Assembly (NCBI RefSeq): GCF_000802225.1
Contig: NZ_JTDI01000001.1
Coordinates: 310,001-374,000, forward strand
Direction: 5' to 3'
Source: Novosphingobium malaysiense
GTDB lineage: Bacteria > Pseudomonadota > Alphaproteobacteria > Sphingomonadales > Sphingomonadaceae
Length of the DNA: 64,000 bases
Shown piece by piece: positions 43,326 to 51,694 of this stretch (position 1 is its first letter; each line of letters begins with the position of its first letter). The notes under the pieces are model-generated. The model saw only the letters and a program-made list of their open reading frames with translations, was not told the origin of the DNA and made no database searches. The position numbers and the translations under genes are program-made.

Positions 43326-44411
43326 TCAGGCGGGGCTGGCCGGGTGAGCCTTAACGGCTCCCCGATGCCGGGCCCATGCATCGCGGATCATCCGGCGCGA
43401 AGGCACCTCGATCACTCGATAGCTGATGTCCGCCACCGCCAGGACGGCCAACGCGAAAGCGGCGGTCACCGCCCAGACGGTGCCGATCCCGCCGCCCAAC
43501 GGCCCCCACCAACGCTCGACCAGTTCCAGCATCGGAAAGTGCACGAGATAGATGGCATAGCTGCGATCGCCAAGCCAGCGCATCGGCGCACTCCCCATCC
43601 ACTGTACACGGCTTGCCAGCAGCAGCAGCGAGGGCCAGGCATAGAGGGCAAGGGGCAGCAGCGAGCTTCGCTGCCCCATGTCGAGGGCGAGCCCGAACAC
43701 GAACAGGCAGGCGAGCATCATTTTCGGTGCATCGGCGAGTCGGTGGCGCAAGTGCCAGATCATCTGCCCCAGGAAGAACCCGAGCAGGCCGCGCGGCAGG
43801 CCGTCGCCCACCCATGGGCCGCCCGGCCGCCCCGCCAGCACGAAGTGCGCGATGGATCCGAAAATGGCGATCAGCGTTACCCAGCGCAGCGTCCGTCGGC
43901 CACCGACGGCAGCAAGCGCGAAGAGGACATAGCAGACAGCCTCGATGGATATCGACCAGCTGGGTCCGTTGAACGTCTGCGCCACCGGCTGAACGAAGGC
44001 CTGGAGCATGAACAGATGCGCCAGGAAGGCTAAGCCGGTGTTGGCGGGATCGGCGAAAAAGAACACCGCGCAGAACAGCAGGGTCAACAGGTGCAGCGGA
44101 TAGAGGCGAGCCACGCGGGCGACCGCGAAGCTGGCGAGCCGATCGCGTGAGAGCGCTCCGTCCTGAAGATAGACGTGCGCGAATATGTAGCCGGAAATCA
44201 GGAAAAACAGGTCGACCAGCGTCCAGCCCCAGGTCTGGAACCAGAGCAAGGGACGCGGCGCACCGGCCAGCGCTTCGGAGGTAAAGAGCGACTGGGGATG
44301 ATAGAGAAAGGCCAAACCACAAGCGGCGAGCCCACGCAGGCCGTCAAGCTGCGGCAACCGCGTGCATGCACCCGTGCCAACCGGCAGTGCGTCTGTATCC
44401 GTCCCCGACAT
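43326..44411 (-). CDS. Acyltransferase family 3 (OafA/YrhL-like) membrane protein
   Basis: A 361-residue protein with about ten transmembrane helices. RLPQLDGLRGLAACGLAF holds the family's opening RxxxxDGLRG motif; LVDLFFLISGYIFA, ARLYPLHLL with the conserved Arg, and YAIYLVHFPMLE with His are further signatures. These proteins O-acetylate or otherwise acylate sugars of exopolysaccharide or LPS at the inner membrane. Its place between nusG and rplK is unusual. The target glycan is unknown. Confidence 0.9.
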   Translation of the reverse strand: MSGTDTDALPVGTGACTRLPQLDGLRGLAACGLAFLYHPQSLFTSEALAGAPRPLLWFQTWGWTLVDLFFLISGYIFAHVYLQDGALSRDRLASFAVARVARLYPLHLLTLLFCAVFFFADPANTGLAFLAHLFMLQAFVQPVAQTFNGPSWSISIEAVCYVLFALAAVGGRRTLRWVTLIAIFGSIAHFVLAGRPGGPWVGDGLPRGLLGFFLGQMIWHLRHRLADAPKMMLACLFVFGLALDMGQRSSLLPLALYAWPSLLLLASRVQWMGSAPMRWLGDRSYAIYLVHFPMLELVERWWGPLGGGIGTVWAVTAAFALAVLAVADISYRVIEVPSRRMIRDAWARHRGAVKAHPASPA

Positions 44412-44497
44412 GACAGGACAGGTAGGCAGACATGGTAATTATCAGGTTAATTCGCCCCGGCCTGCGCCCGATCGGCGCGTGCCGGAACGAGAAAGGA

Positions 44498-45034
44498 TCA
44501 CTTGCTGAGTTCGACGTGCTCGAAATCGAGTTCCACCGGCGTCGCGCGACCGAAGATCGACACCGAAACCTTGACGCGGTTCTTGTCGAAATCGAGTTCC
44601 TCGACCACGCCGTTGAAGCTGGCGAACGGACCGTCGAGAACCTTGACCGAATCGCCGATCTCGTAGTCGATGCTGACCTGCTGGCGCGGTGCGGCAGCGG
44701 CGGCTTCGGCGGCGCCGAAATAACGCGCGGCCTCGGATTCGCTGATCGCCTGCGGCTTGCCGCTGGCACCGAGGAACCCGGTCACCTTCGGCGTGTTCTT
44801 CACAAGGTGGTATATGTCGTCGTTCAGCGTCAGCTTGGCGAGCACGTAGCCGGGCATGGTCTTGCGGTCGACCTGGACCTTCTTGCCGCGTTTCACTTCG
44901 GTCACGGTTTCCGAGGGCACCTGGATGTCCTCGACGAGCTGCGAGAGCCCCATCCGTTCAGCTTCGGCGAGGATCGCTTCCTTCACCTTGTTCTCGAAGC
45001 CGGAATAGGCGTGGATGATGTACCAGCGGGCCAT
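44498..45034 (-). CDS. nusG: Transcription termination/antitermination protein NusG
   Basis: A 178-residue NusG. MARWYIIHAYSGFENKVKEAI opens the NGN domain, with RKTMPGYVLAKLTLNDDIYHLVKNTPKVTGFLG, and the C-terminal KOW domain has DSVKVLDGPFASFNGVVEELD. It contacts RNA polymerase and Rho or ribosomal S10. It follows secE after 31 bases. Confidence 0.97.
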   Translation of the reverse strand: MARWYIIHAYSGFENKVKEAILAEAERMGLSQLVEDIQVPSETVTEVKRGKKVQVDRKTMPGYVLAKLTLNDDIYHLVKNTPKVTGFLGASGKPQAISESEAARYFGAAEAAAAAPRQQVSIDYEIGDSVKVLDGPFASFNGVVEELDFDKNRVKVSVSIFGRATPVELDFEHVELSK

Positions 45035-45065
45035 GATTCTCTCTATCTAGTCGGTTTTCAGGCGA

Positions 45066-45260
45066 TCACAGCAGCGACAGCAGCGAGCTGACGACCCAGC
45101 CGAAGAGCGCGTCGATACCCAGGAAGAAGGTGGCGAGCAGCACCGTCATGATGCCCACGAAGATCGCCGTCGTCACCGTCTCCTGGCGCGAGGGCCAGTA
45201 GATCTTGCGTCCTTCCGACTGGACCTGACGCATGAATTCGCCGGGATTGATCTTGGCCAT
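45066..45260 (-). CDS. secE: Preprotein translocase subunit SecE
   Basis: A 64-residue single-pass protein starting at MAKINPGEF. EGRKIYWPSRQETVTTAIFVGIMTVLLATFFLGIDALF carries the conserved amphipathic WPSRQE helix and the transmembrane segment. It is a core part of the SecYEG channel. The secE-nusG pair is conserved; the tRNA-Trp usually close upstream is displaced by a 1.5 kb membrane protein gene. Confidence 0.95.
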   Translation of the reverse strand: MAKINPGEFMRQVQSEGRKIYWPSRQETVTTAIFVGIMTVLLATFFLGIDALFGWVVSSLLSLL

Positions 45261-45392
45261 GTCAGTTGCCTTCGTATCTCTTGCCTGATGCCTGAGCAAA
45301 AATTCTCGTCGCTTCCGGCTAGGGGCCATCGCCGCCCCGGTCGGGACCGGGAGGGGCAGATTGCTGTTCCTATGTCGGAAGGAATTGGGGAC

Positions 45393-46934
45393 TTAGCTTC
45401 CGTCTGCCGGATTTGCAAGGTCCACCGCGTCCGGCATGCGCGCCAGGAACGAATTGGGTGTGCTGTAGATGATATGGGCCCCGTCGGGCACCGCCACCGG
45501 ATGCACGTCGCCGATGAACCAAAGGTAGTCCGCGTGGCGCGCCGGCTTGAACTTCCTGAGGTCGATGCGCTGGTTGGGCGAAAAGAGAATGCGCTGGGTG
45601 GGATCGTTGAAACGATACCTGGTCTCGCGCATGGCCAGCATATGCACATCGGGCAGAGCGAAGTTGGAATTCTCCATGGCGCTGCGCCGGACCACGGCAT
45701 AGCTGCCGAAGTGCTCGAACGGACCGAAGCGCCACTGCATCCGCGGAATGGCAACGGCCGTGGCGACCTTGGCGCCTTCGGGCACGTGATCGAGTGCGCC
45801 GATCATCTGCTTGGCGGTCTGGGCATCGTGATACCAGACCATCGTCGTCACGGCGGTCCGCGACGTGAACAAAAGGCCCGCGAGAGCCAGTCCCCAGCGC
45901 GAAACCGGCCAGTCGATCGCCAGACATGCGACCAGCAGCGCAGCGGTGCTGAGTCGGTAATCGGCATAGTCGCCGCCGAAGATCTGGCGCGGCACGATCA
46001 ACGTCAGGATGAACAGCAACAGCGCAGCCCAGCCGGCGCGGCCGTCGATCCGTTTGGTGAACAGCGCGAAGGCCAGGACCGCCAGAACCAGGCACAGGCT
46101 GGCAATGTCGAACACCTGATCGTAGCTACGCATCGCCTTGTAGAGGATGGCCCACTTGTATTCGAGCACGCCCCAGCGCCCGTAGGACACCTGCGAATTG
46201 GCTCCCATCCCCGCGAGCATCGGCACCAGCGGGAAGATCAGCGGCCAGGGCTTTGCGAACGGGCGCCAATCGCGCCAGTCGCGGCGCTTGGTCCATTCGT
46301 ATCCGAACACCAGCACGCCCATGATTCCCCAACCGGATACATGGCATAGCCACACGGCAAACGAGATCGGAACGAAGACGATGTGCCGCCAGGCCGAGCC
46401 CTCCATGCGCACCCACAACGCGAAGGCGAACAGCGCCATCGCCAGCGAAAGCGAATAGTTGAGAAAGCCCATCAGCAGCGACGGCGACCAGATCATCGCG
46501 AAAGCCAGGATCGCGCCCACGCCGATATTCTTGCGCAGGCTCCAGGCCACCGCCATGATCGAAAGGCCGGTGAGGAACGGGATCATGGCGACGATCAGCC
46601 GCCCGGCCTGCTCCAGCCCGAAGATCGGCGCGAGCGGCACCATCAGCAGCTCCGCACCGAGATTGCCGGTCCATTCCCAGTCGAACAGGAAGTAATAGGT
46701 GAGCCACGGATCGGATCCGTGATCGAGCAGAACCTTGTATCCCGCAAGGTGCGAAGGATAGTCGGTCATCTGCGGCGCCCAGGCCACGACTGCGGGAAGC
46801 GAGGCCAGGAAGGAAAGCGCCAGCCCCAGCCAGAAGGCGGCATCGCGCTTCCTGCGATAGACGACGTCGCCTGCGTCGGTGCTTTCGTTCGCGCTGGCTC
46901 CCTCGCTCGCCTCAGGCTTCGCCGTTCCGTGCAT
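45393..46934 (-). CDS. Polytopic membrane protein, GT-C-like
   Basis: A 513-residue protein with about eleven transmembrane helices. MTDYPSHLAGYKVLLDHG after helix 1 places Asp and His in the first large loop, as in GT-C-fold glycosyltransferases and related DUF families. A soluble C-terminal part (about residues 385-513) includes RYRFNDPTQRILFSPNQRIDLRKF. The start at MHGTAKPE is chosen over a GTG at 46967 because GGGGAAAG precedes it. Role unknown; membrane glycan transfer is possible. Confidence 0.65.
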   Translation of the reverse strand: MHGTAKPEASEGASANESTDAGDVVYRRKRDAAFWLGLALSFLASLPAVVAWAPQMTDYPSHLAGYKVLLDHGSDPWLTYYFLFDWEWTGNLGAELLMVPLAPIFGLEQAGRLIVAMIPFLTGLSIMAVAWSLRKNIGVGAILAFAMIWSPSLLMGFLNYSLSLAMALFAFALWVRMEGSAWRHIVFVPISFAVWLCHVSGWGIMGVLVFGYEWTKRRDWRDWRPFAKPWPLIFPLVPMLAGMGANSQVSYGRWGVLEYKWAILYKAMRSYDQVFDIASLCLVLAVLAFALFTKRIDGRAGWAALLLFILTLIVPRQIFGGDYADYRLSTAALLVACLAIDWPVSRWGLALAGLLFTSRTAVTTMVWYHDAQTAKQMIGALDHVPEGAKVATAVAIPRMQWRFGPFEHFGSYAVVRRSAMENSNFALPDVHMLAMRETRYRFNDPTQRILFSPNQRIDLRKFKPARHADYLWFIGDVHPVAVPDGAHIIYSTPNSFLARMPDAVDLANPADGS

Positions 46935-47115
46935 GTGCGACTGTATCTTTCCCCGCAACGTCGACACCCGAGCGGGCCGTTCTCAAGAAACGACTCGCCG
47001 GAAACGCCGCCGTCCTAAATGCCCCCGTCCCGTAGGCAAAGCCCAAGCAGGCTATACGCGATCACGCCTCGTCGCAAATTCCACGTGGCTTGCTGTACGG
47101 GCTTTCGGGGAAGGC

Positions 47116-47191
47116 TGGCAGGAGTGGCAGGATTCGAACCCGCGGCCCTCGGTTTTGGAGACCGATGCTCTACCAACTGAGCTACACTCCT
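47116..47191 (-). tRNA. tRNA-Trp (CCA)
   Basis: On the reverse strand the acceptor AGGAGTG pairs with CACTCCT, the anticodon stem TCGGT/ACCGA encloses CTCCAAA with anticodon CCA, and the T loop is TTCGAAT. The discriminator G and an encoded CCA end it. It lies 1.9 kb upstream of secE. Confidence 0.95.
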
Positions 47192-47325
47192 GCAGGCGCC
47201 GGGAGCCTCTAGAGGCAGACGGGGAGGATTACAAGGGCGGATTGCGCGCCCGTGAACGCACGAAGATTTCCCTTCATGCCGGGATACGATATTCGCAGCC
47301 CGCCCCTTTTGCTATGATGCCGCCG

Positions 47326-48084
47326 ATGCATGCCCCCCGCGCCGCCGACCTGATCGAACCCGACCTGCTCCTGCTGGCTTACCGGAGCGGGATTTTTCCC
47401 ATGGCGGACAGCCGCGACGACCCGGAGATTTTCTGGGTCGAGCCGCGCCTGAGAGCAATCCTGCCTCTGGACAAGTTTCACCTCTCGCGATCGCTGGCCC
47501 GCACGTTGCGACGGGAGCGCTTCACAGTGACGTGCAACTCCGCGTTTTCGGCCGTGATGGATGCCTGCGCTGCCCCGCGCGAACCTGCCGGCGAGGAGGA
47601 TGACGGTCGAAGCTGGATCAGCCATCGCATCCAGGCCAGCTATGAACACCTGCACGAGCTGGGCCACGCCCATTCTGTCGAGTGCTGGCAGAACGGTCCG
47701 GACGGCAGCAGGCAACTCGTCGGGGGGCTCTATGGCGTGGGATTTGATGGCGTCTTCTGCGGCGAAAGCATGTTCAGTCTGGTCCGCGATGCATCCAAGG
47801 TCGCCCTGGCCTGGCTGGTCGCCGCCATGCGACGCGCCCATGCGAGCCTGCTCGATTGCCAGTTCATCACGCCGCACCTCGCCTCGCTCGGCGCCGTCGA
47901 GATCAGCCAGAAGCGCTACATCACGCTGCTGAACTCGGCTCAGTCGGCGCCGGCACCGCTTGGGGGCGGAGACGTGCTTGAGCTGCCCGAAGCGTTTGCC
48001 GCGCTTCGCGAGGATGCAGCTGGCGCGGGACCGGCGTCCACGCCCGGGAAGTTCATCGCGCAATCCTTGACCCAGACATCGTAG
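47326..48084 (+). CDS. aat: Leucyl/phenylalanyl-tRNA--protein transferase
   Basis: A 252-residue enzyme that adds Leu or Phe to the N-terminus of proteins starting with Arg or Lys, marking them for ClpAP. DLLLLAYRSGIFPMADSRDDPEIFWVEPRLRAILPLDKFHLSRSL is the conserved opening, then SYEHLHELGHAHSVECW, LYGVGFDGVFCGESMFS and LLDCQFITPHLASLGA. Start codons at 47314, 47317 and 47326 are all possible. Its last 145 bases overlap the convergent DUF2155 gene. Confidence 0.95.
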   Translation: MHAPRAADLIEPDLLLLAYRSGIFPMADSRDDPEIFWVEPRLRAILPLDKFHLSRSLARTLRRERFTVTCNSAFSAVMDACAAPREPAGEEDDGRSWISHRIQASYEHLHELGHAHSVECWQNGPDGSRQLVGGLYGVGFDGVFCGESMFSLVRDASKVALAWLVAAMRRAHASLLDCQFITPHLASLGAVEISQKRYITLLNSAQSAPAPLGGGDVLELPEAFAALREDAAGAGPASTPGKFIAQSLTQTS

Positions 48085-48545
48085 ACCGGGTGTTCCACGA
48101 CGTTGAGGCCGGGTGAGTTCTTGAAAAGCCAGCCCGAAAAGACCTTGTGCCAGGCCAGCTTTTCCTTCGCCGTCGCGCGCTCCTCCACGAAGACCTGCAC
48201 GAAAGCGCCTTCTTCCTCGGGATGCTCCCAGGGCAGCGTCTTTTCGCAGGTCGCCACTTTCACGACGAGATTGCCGAGACGCTTCGAATCGCCCGGCTTC
48301 ATCACTAGGTCCTGGGTGAGATTGTTGCGCTTGTTGAGCACGCCGAGGGTGACGACGCGGTCCTTGTTCGGTGTCCCGAGTCGCTGGCCCTTTTCGGCCT
48401 GTGCCGGGCCGGCCTGCATCCCGGCGATGGCGTCGGGCACCGCGGTTTCCTCGGCGTCGGGGCCGGGCTCACCGCCCCCACATGCCGCAAGCAGCGACAG
48501 CGAAGCGATCAGCGCAAGACTGGCGGAGGCCCGCTTCACGAGCAA
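47940..48545 (-). CDS. DUF2155 domain lipoprotein
   Basis: A 201-residue protein with lipobox SLLAAC (Cys22). The DUF2155 core is about residues 65-170: VVTLGVLNKRNNLTQDLVMKPGDSKRLGNLVVKVATCEKTLPWEHPEEEGAFVQVF and KVFSGWLFKNSPGLNVVEHPVYDVWVKDC, with two conserved Cys. The family is alphaproteobacterial and unstudied. The C-terminal Ser/Pro/Ala tail is read from DNA that also codes the end of aat on the other strand. It begins five bases after the NDUFA12-like gene. Confidence 0.87.
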   Translation of the reverse strand: MLVKRASASLALIASLSLLAACGGGEPGPDAEETAVPDAIAGMQAGPAQAEKGQRLGTPNKDRVVTLGVLNKRNNLTQDLVMKPGDSKRLGNLVVKVATCEKTLPWEHPEEEGAFVQVFVEERATAKEKLAWHKVFSGWLFKNSPGLNVVEHPVYDVWVKDCAMNFPGVDAGPAPAASSRSAANASGSSSTSPPPSGAGAD

Positions 48546-48550
48546 AATCT

Positions 48551-48952
48551 TCAGGCGTCCGGCGACCAGGCTTCGTAGTCCCCCGTCGCCGCTGCCCGGC
48601 GTCCACCGCGCTCGAGCGCGCCCTGCGGACGGTAGGCGGCCATCGTGCCGGTCGCATTGGGCGTATAGTCGACTTCCCAGATGCGCGGCGGCGGCAGATG
48701 GCTTTCGGGAACCTCGTCATAGGAGTGGTGCAGCCATCCGTGCCATTCGGACGGCACGTTGCTGGCATCGTTGGAACCGGCGTAGATCACCCAGCGCTTC
48801 TCGTAGCCCTCGGGCGTTTTCGCCTTCTTCGCCCGATAGTACTTGTTGCCCTGCGCGTCGGTGCCGACATGCTCGCCGTGGCGTGCGCTCCAGATCGAGG
48901 TGCCGATGGTGGCGCCGTCCCACCAGGTGAAGATCTTGCCGAGGATTCCCAT
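48551..48952 (-). CDS. NADH:ubiquinone oxidoreductase subunit NDUFA12 family
   Basis: A 133-residue accessory subunit of complex I found in alphaproteobacteria and mitochondria. MGILGKIFTWWDGATIGTSIWSARHGEHVGTDAQGNKYYR and RWVIYAGSNDASNVPSEWHGWLHH are the conserved blocks (WHGWLHH is a signature). It faces the membrane/matrix arm junction. An upstream in-frame start at 48988 is less likely. It precedes the DUF2155 gene, a pairing common in the class. Confidence 0.93.
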   Translation of the reverse strand: MGILGKIFTWWDGATIGTSIWSARHGEHVGTDAQGNKYYRAKKAKTPEGYEKRWVIYAGSNDASNVPSEWHGWLHHSYDEVPESHLPPPRIWEVDYTPNATGTMAAYRPQGALERGGRRAAATGDYEAWSPDA

Positions 48953-49059
48953 GAGCCGCGCGTTACCTTTCCCCCTGCGCCAAGGCAAGCGTGTTGAGCC
49001 CAGCCGCGACGTGGCGCCCGCATTTGCGCCTCCGCCGGGCTGCGGATAGGCTATCGGCG

Positions 49060-50505
49060 ATGAATCATGAGCCGCATCCCGCGCGGATCGTCGAGACCGA
49101 CGTCCCCGCGCGCCTCGATCGTCTGCCCTGGGCGGGCTTTCACTGGCTCGTTGTCGTCGCTCTGGGAATCACCTGGATCCTCGACGGGCTGGAAGTCACG
49201 CTGGCCGGGTCCGTGGCCCCCGCCCTGCGCGAAAGCCCGACCTTGCAGTTTACCGCCAGCGACGTCGGCCTGGCCAACAGCGCCTATCTGGCAGGCGCCG
49301 TGCTGGGCGCATTGTTCTTCGGCTGGCTGACGGACCGGATGGGACGCAAGAAGCTCTTCACCGTAACCCTGCTGCTCTATCTCTCGGCGACTGCCGGCAC
49401 GGCCTTTACGTGGGACCTGCCGAGCTTCGCGCTGATGCGGTTTCTCACAGGCGCCGGGATCGGCGGCGAATACAGCGCCATCAATTCGGCGATCCAGGAA
49501 CTCATTCCCGCCCGGCACCGGGGCTGGACCGATCTTGTCATCAACGGCAGCTACTGGATCGGCGCCGCGGTAGCCGGCAGCGTCGCCGTCATCGTGCTGG
49601 ATCCGGAAGTGCTGCACGTGGACCTGGGCTGGCGCTTCGCGTTCATGTTCGGCGCAGTGACCGGCCTGGCCATCATCTTCCTGCGCCGCCACCTGCCCGA
49701 AAGCCCGCGTTGGCTGATCACCCACGGCCATGCCGACAAGGCAGAGGCCATCGTCGGCGATATCGAACACCGGGTCTCGGCGAGCGGGCACGAGCTCGAT
49801 CCGGTCGACCAGAAGGTACGCCTCAGGGCCCGCCGCTTCACGCCGCTGCGCGAAGTCTTCACCACACTCCTGCACACCTACCCGCACCGTGCCGCGCTGG
49901 GCCTGCTGCTGATGGCCTCGCAGGCGTTCCTCTACAACGCCATCTTCTTCACCTACGCCCTGATGCTCAGCGATTTCTACGGCGTGCCCTCTGCGGACGT
50001 CGGCTGGTACGTGCTTCCCTTCGCCGCCGGCAACGTGCTCGGCCCGCTCATTCTCGGGCGGCTGTTCGACACCGTTGGCCGGCGCCAGATGATCGGGATG
50101 ACCTATGGCGTCTCCGGCCTGCTTCTCGCGGCGACGGGAATGCTGTTTGCCGCCGACATGCTGGATGCGACGACCCAGACCCTGTGCTGGAGCCTTACCT
50201 TCTTCTTTGCCTCGGCCGCAGCCTCTTCGGCCTATCTCACCGTCGCCGAGAGCTTCCCCCTGGAAATCCGCGCCCTCGCGATCGCGGTGTTCTATGCACT
50301 GGGCACGGGCATAGGCGGGGTCCTTGCCCCCTGGGTCTTCGGTCTGCTCATCGAGAGCGGATCGCGCCTGCAAGTGCTGGGCGGCTATGTCTTCGCCGCC
50401 GCCCTGATGATCCTGGCTGCGGCAGCGGCGTGGCGCTTCGGCATGGACAGCGCCCGCAAGCCGCTTGAGCACGTGGCCCGCCCGCTGTCCTGGCACGACG
50501 ACTGA
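49060..50505 (+). CDS. MFS transporter, sugar-porter/SP-like (organic solute)
   Basis: A 481-residue protein with 12 predicted helices. After a short cytosolic start, ITWILDGLEVTLAGSV carries the helix-1 Asp; GWLTDRMGRKKLF is the loop 2-3 signature; GGEYSAINSAIQELIPARHRG follows helix 5; and GRLFDTVGRRQMIG is the second-half copy of the same motif. This matches the SP/AAHS-like branch, which imports sugars or aromatic acids. The substrate is unknown. Confidence 0.88.
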   Translation: MNHEPHPARIVETDVPARLDRLPWAGFHWLVVVALGITWILDGLEVTLAGSVAPALRESPTLQFTASDVGLANSAYLAGAVLGALFFGWLTDRMGRKKLFTVTLLLYLSATAGTAFTWDLPSFALMRFLTGAGIGGEYSAINSAIQELIPARHRGWTDLVINGSYWIGAAVAGSVAVIVLDPEVLHVDLGWRFAFMFGAVTGLAIIFLRRHLPESPRWLITHGHADKAEAIVGDIEHRVSASGHELDPVDQKVRLRARRFTPLREVFTTLLHTYPHRAALGLLLMASQAFLYNAIFFTYALMLSDFYGVPSADVGWYVLPFAAGNVLGPLILGRLFDTVGRRQMIGMTYGVSGLLLAATGMLFAADMLDATTQTLCWSLTFFFASAAASSAYLTVAESFPLEIRALAIAVFYALGTGIGGVLAPWVFGLLIESGSRLQVLGGYVFAAALMILAAAAAWRFGMDSARKPLEHVARPLSWHDD

Positions 50506-50511
50506 GGCGTC

Positions 50512-51000
50512 CTACCACTCCACCTTGTCACCGGGCTTGATGCCCAGTTCGGCGGCGCGTCCCCCATTGAGTTCCAGAACCCCGGCCGCGACGCCCGTGG
50601 AGGGCAGCGGCGTCTCGTCATAGGGCACGGCATTGGCGGCGATATTGAGTATCCGGTGATCGGTGCCGATAAAGATGATGTCCAGCGGGATCACCGTGTT
50701 GCGCATCCAGAAGGCGGCACGGCGCGGCGGGTCCTCGGGGAAGATCATGCCTTCATCGGAGCCCATCTCGGTGCGGAACATCAGGCCCTTGGCCTGTTCG
50801 GCCTCGGTCCTGGCGACCTCGACCTGGAAAGTGTGGGCCTTGCCGTCGGAGGTGACGGTCAGCGGCACGACCGGCAAGCCCGATACCGGATGCACGGCGG
50901 TCTGCTGCGTGGCCGCACTGGCAGCTGCTTCGGGGCCGCCTTGCGAACAGGCAGCCAGGGACAGCAGAAAAACGGCGGCAATAGGTATGGTCAGGCGCAC
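50512..51000 (-). CDS. DUF192 family lipoprotein
   Basis: A 162-residue protein with lipobox LSLAAC (Cys18). The DUF192 domain is about residues 60-160: VEVARTEAEQAKGLMFRTEMGSDEGMIF, RAAFWMRNTVIPLDIIFIGTDHRILNI, and GVLELNGGRAAELGIKPGDKVEW. The family is widespread with no proven function. The start is a GTG at 51000 immediately after the recX stop, so the pair is coupled. Confidence 0.9.
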   Translation of the reverse strand: MRLTIPIAAVFLLSLAACSQGGPEAAASAATQQTAVHPVSGLPVVPLTVTSDGKAHTFQVEVARTEAEQAKGLMFRTEMGSDEGMIFPEDPPRRAAFWMRNTVIPLDIIFIGTDHRILNIAANAVPYDETPLPSTGVAAGVLELNGGRAAELGIKPGDKVEW

Positions 51001-51546
51001 TCATTCATCTCCGCAAGCCGACTCGGCCCACTCCTCGGCCTCGTCGGGATCGGTGGCATCGACGATCCTGCGGGCAATGTCGAGCGGGTGACCGGCCCGC
51101 AGCATCGCGGCGAGCTGCTTTTCCCGTACAGGCCTGTCGATCGGCTGCACCGCGTACGGCCCGAACCGCCGCCGCCTTGCCATGACGAGCGCTGCGCGCC
51201 GCTGCTCGGCTTCGGGCGGACGCATGTCCTCGCGCACATCCTCCTCGATGCCCGCGTGTCCCAGCGCTTCGGCCACGCGCCGCGTCCCATAGCCGCGCCG
51301 CAGCAAGCTGCCCGCCTTCATCCGCGCCCAGGCTTCGTCGTCCACGTAGCCCAGCTCGGCATAGCGGTTCACCAGGTTCTCGATCGGCGGCGGGCCCTCG
51401 TCCTCCCAGCCCCGTTCGCGCACCTTGCGCTGGAGATAACCGCGCAACTTCGCTTGCGTCGTCGCAAAGCGCGCGACATAGGCGAGCGCCAGCTCTTCCA
51501 GACGGGCGGACGTAAGGGGACGGGGATTGCGACGCTTGACGGACAT
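51001..51546 (-). CDS. recX: RecX family regulatory protein
   Basis: A 181-residue helical protein built from three-helix repeats. RLEELALAYVARFATTQAKLRGYLQRKVRERGW, YAELGYVDDEAWARMKAGSLLRRGYGTRRVAEAL and the Arg-rich MARRRRFGPYA match RecX. RecX inhibits RecA filaments. It is not next to recA here, unlike in many bacteria. It stops at the start of the DUF192 gene. Confidence 0.85.
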   Translation of the reverse strand: MSVKRRNPRPLTSARLEELALAYVARFATTQAKLRGYLQRKVRERGWEDEGPPPIENLVNRYAELGYVDDEAWARMKAGSLLRRGYGTRRVAEALGHAGIEEDVREDMRPPEAEQRRAALVMARRRRFGPYAVQPIDRPVREKQLAAMLRAGHPLDIARRIVDATDPDEAEEWAESACGDE

Positions 51547-51694
51547 CTTGCCCTATTCGTGCCACACTCGGCTCAGATTGGGGAGTGCGCGTGGTGGCAA
51601 GCGGGAGAAGTCAGCTATCTCCGGTTCAGAAAGTACCGGCTAGAAGCGCGGCTCTTTGCAGAATTAAATGTATAACAACAACGGGTTAGACGAC

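Noticed and set aside
49051..50496. Long reverse frame opposite the MFS gene
   Set aside because: A high-GC shadow: Gly/Arg/His-rich, no motifs, while the forward frame has clear MFS signatures.
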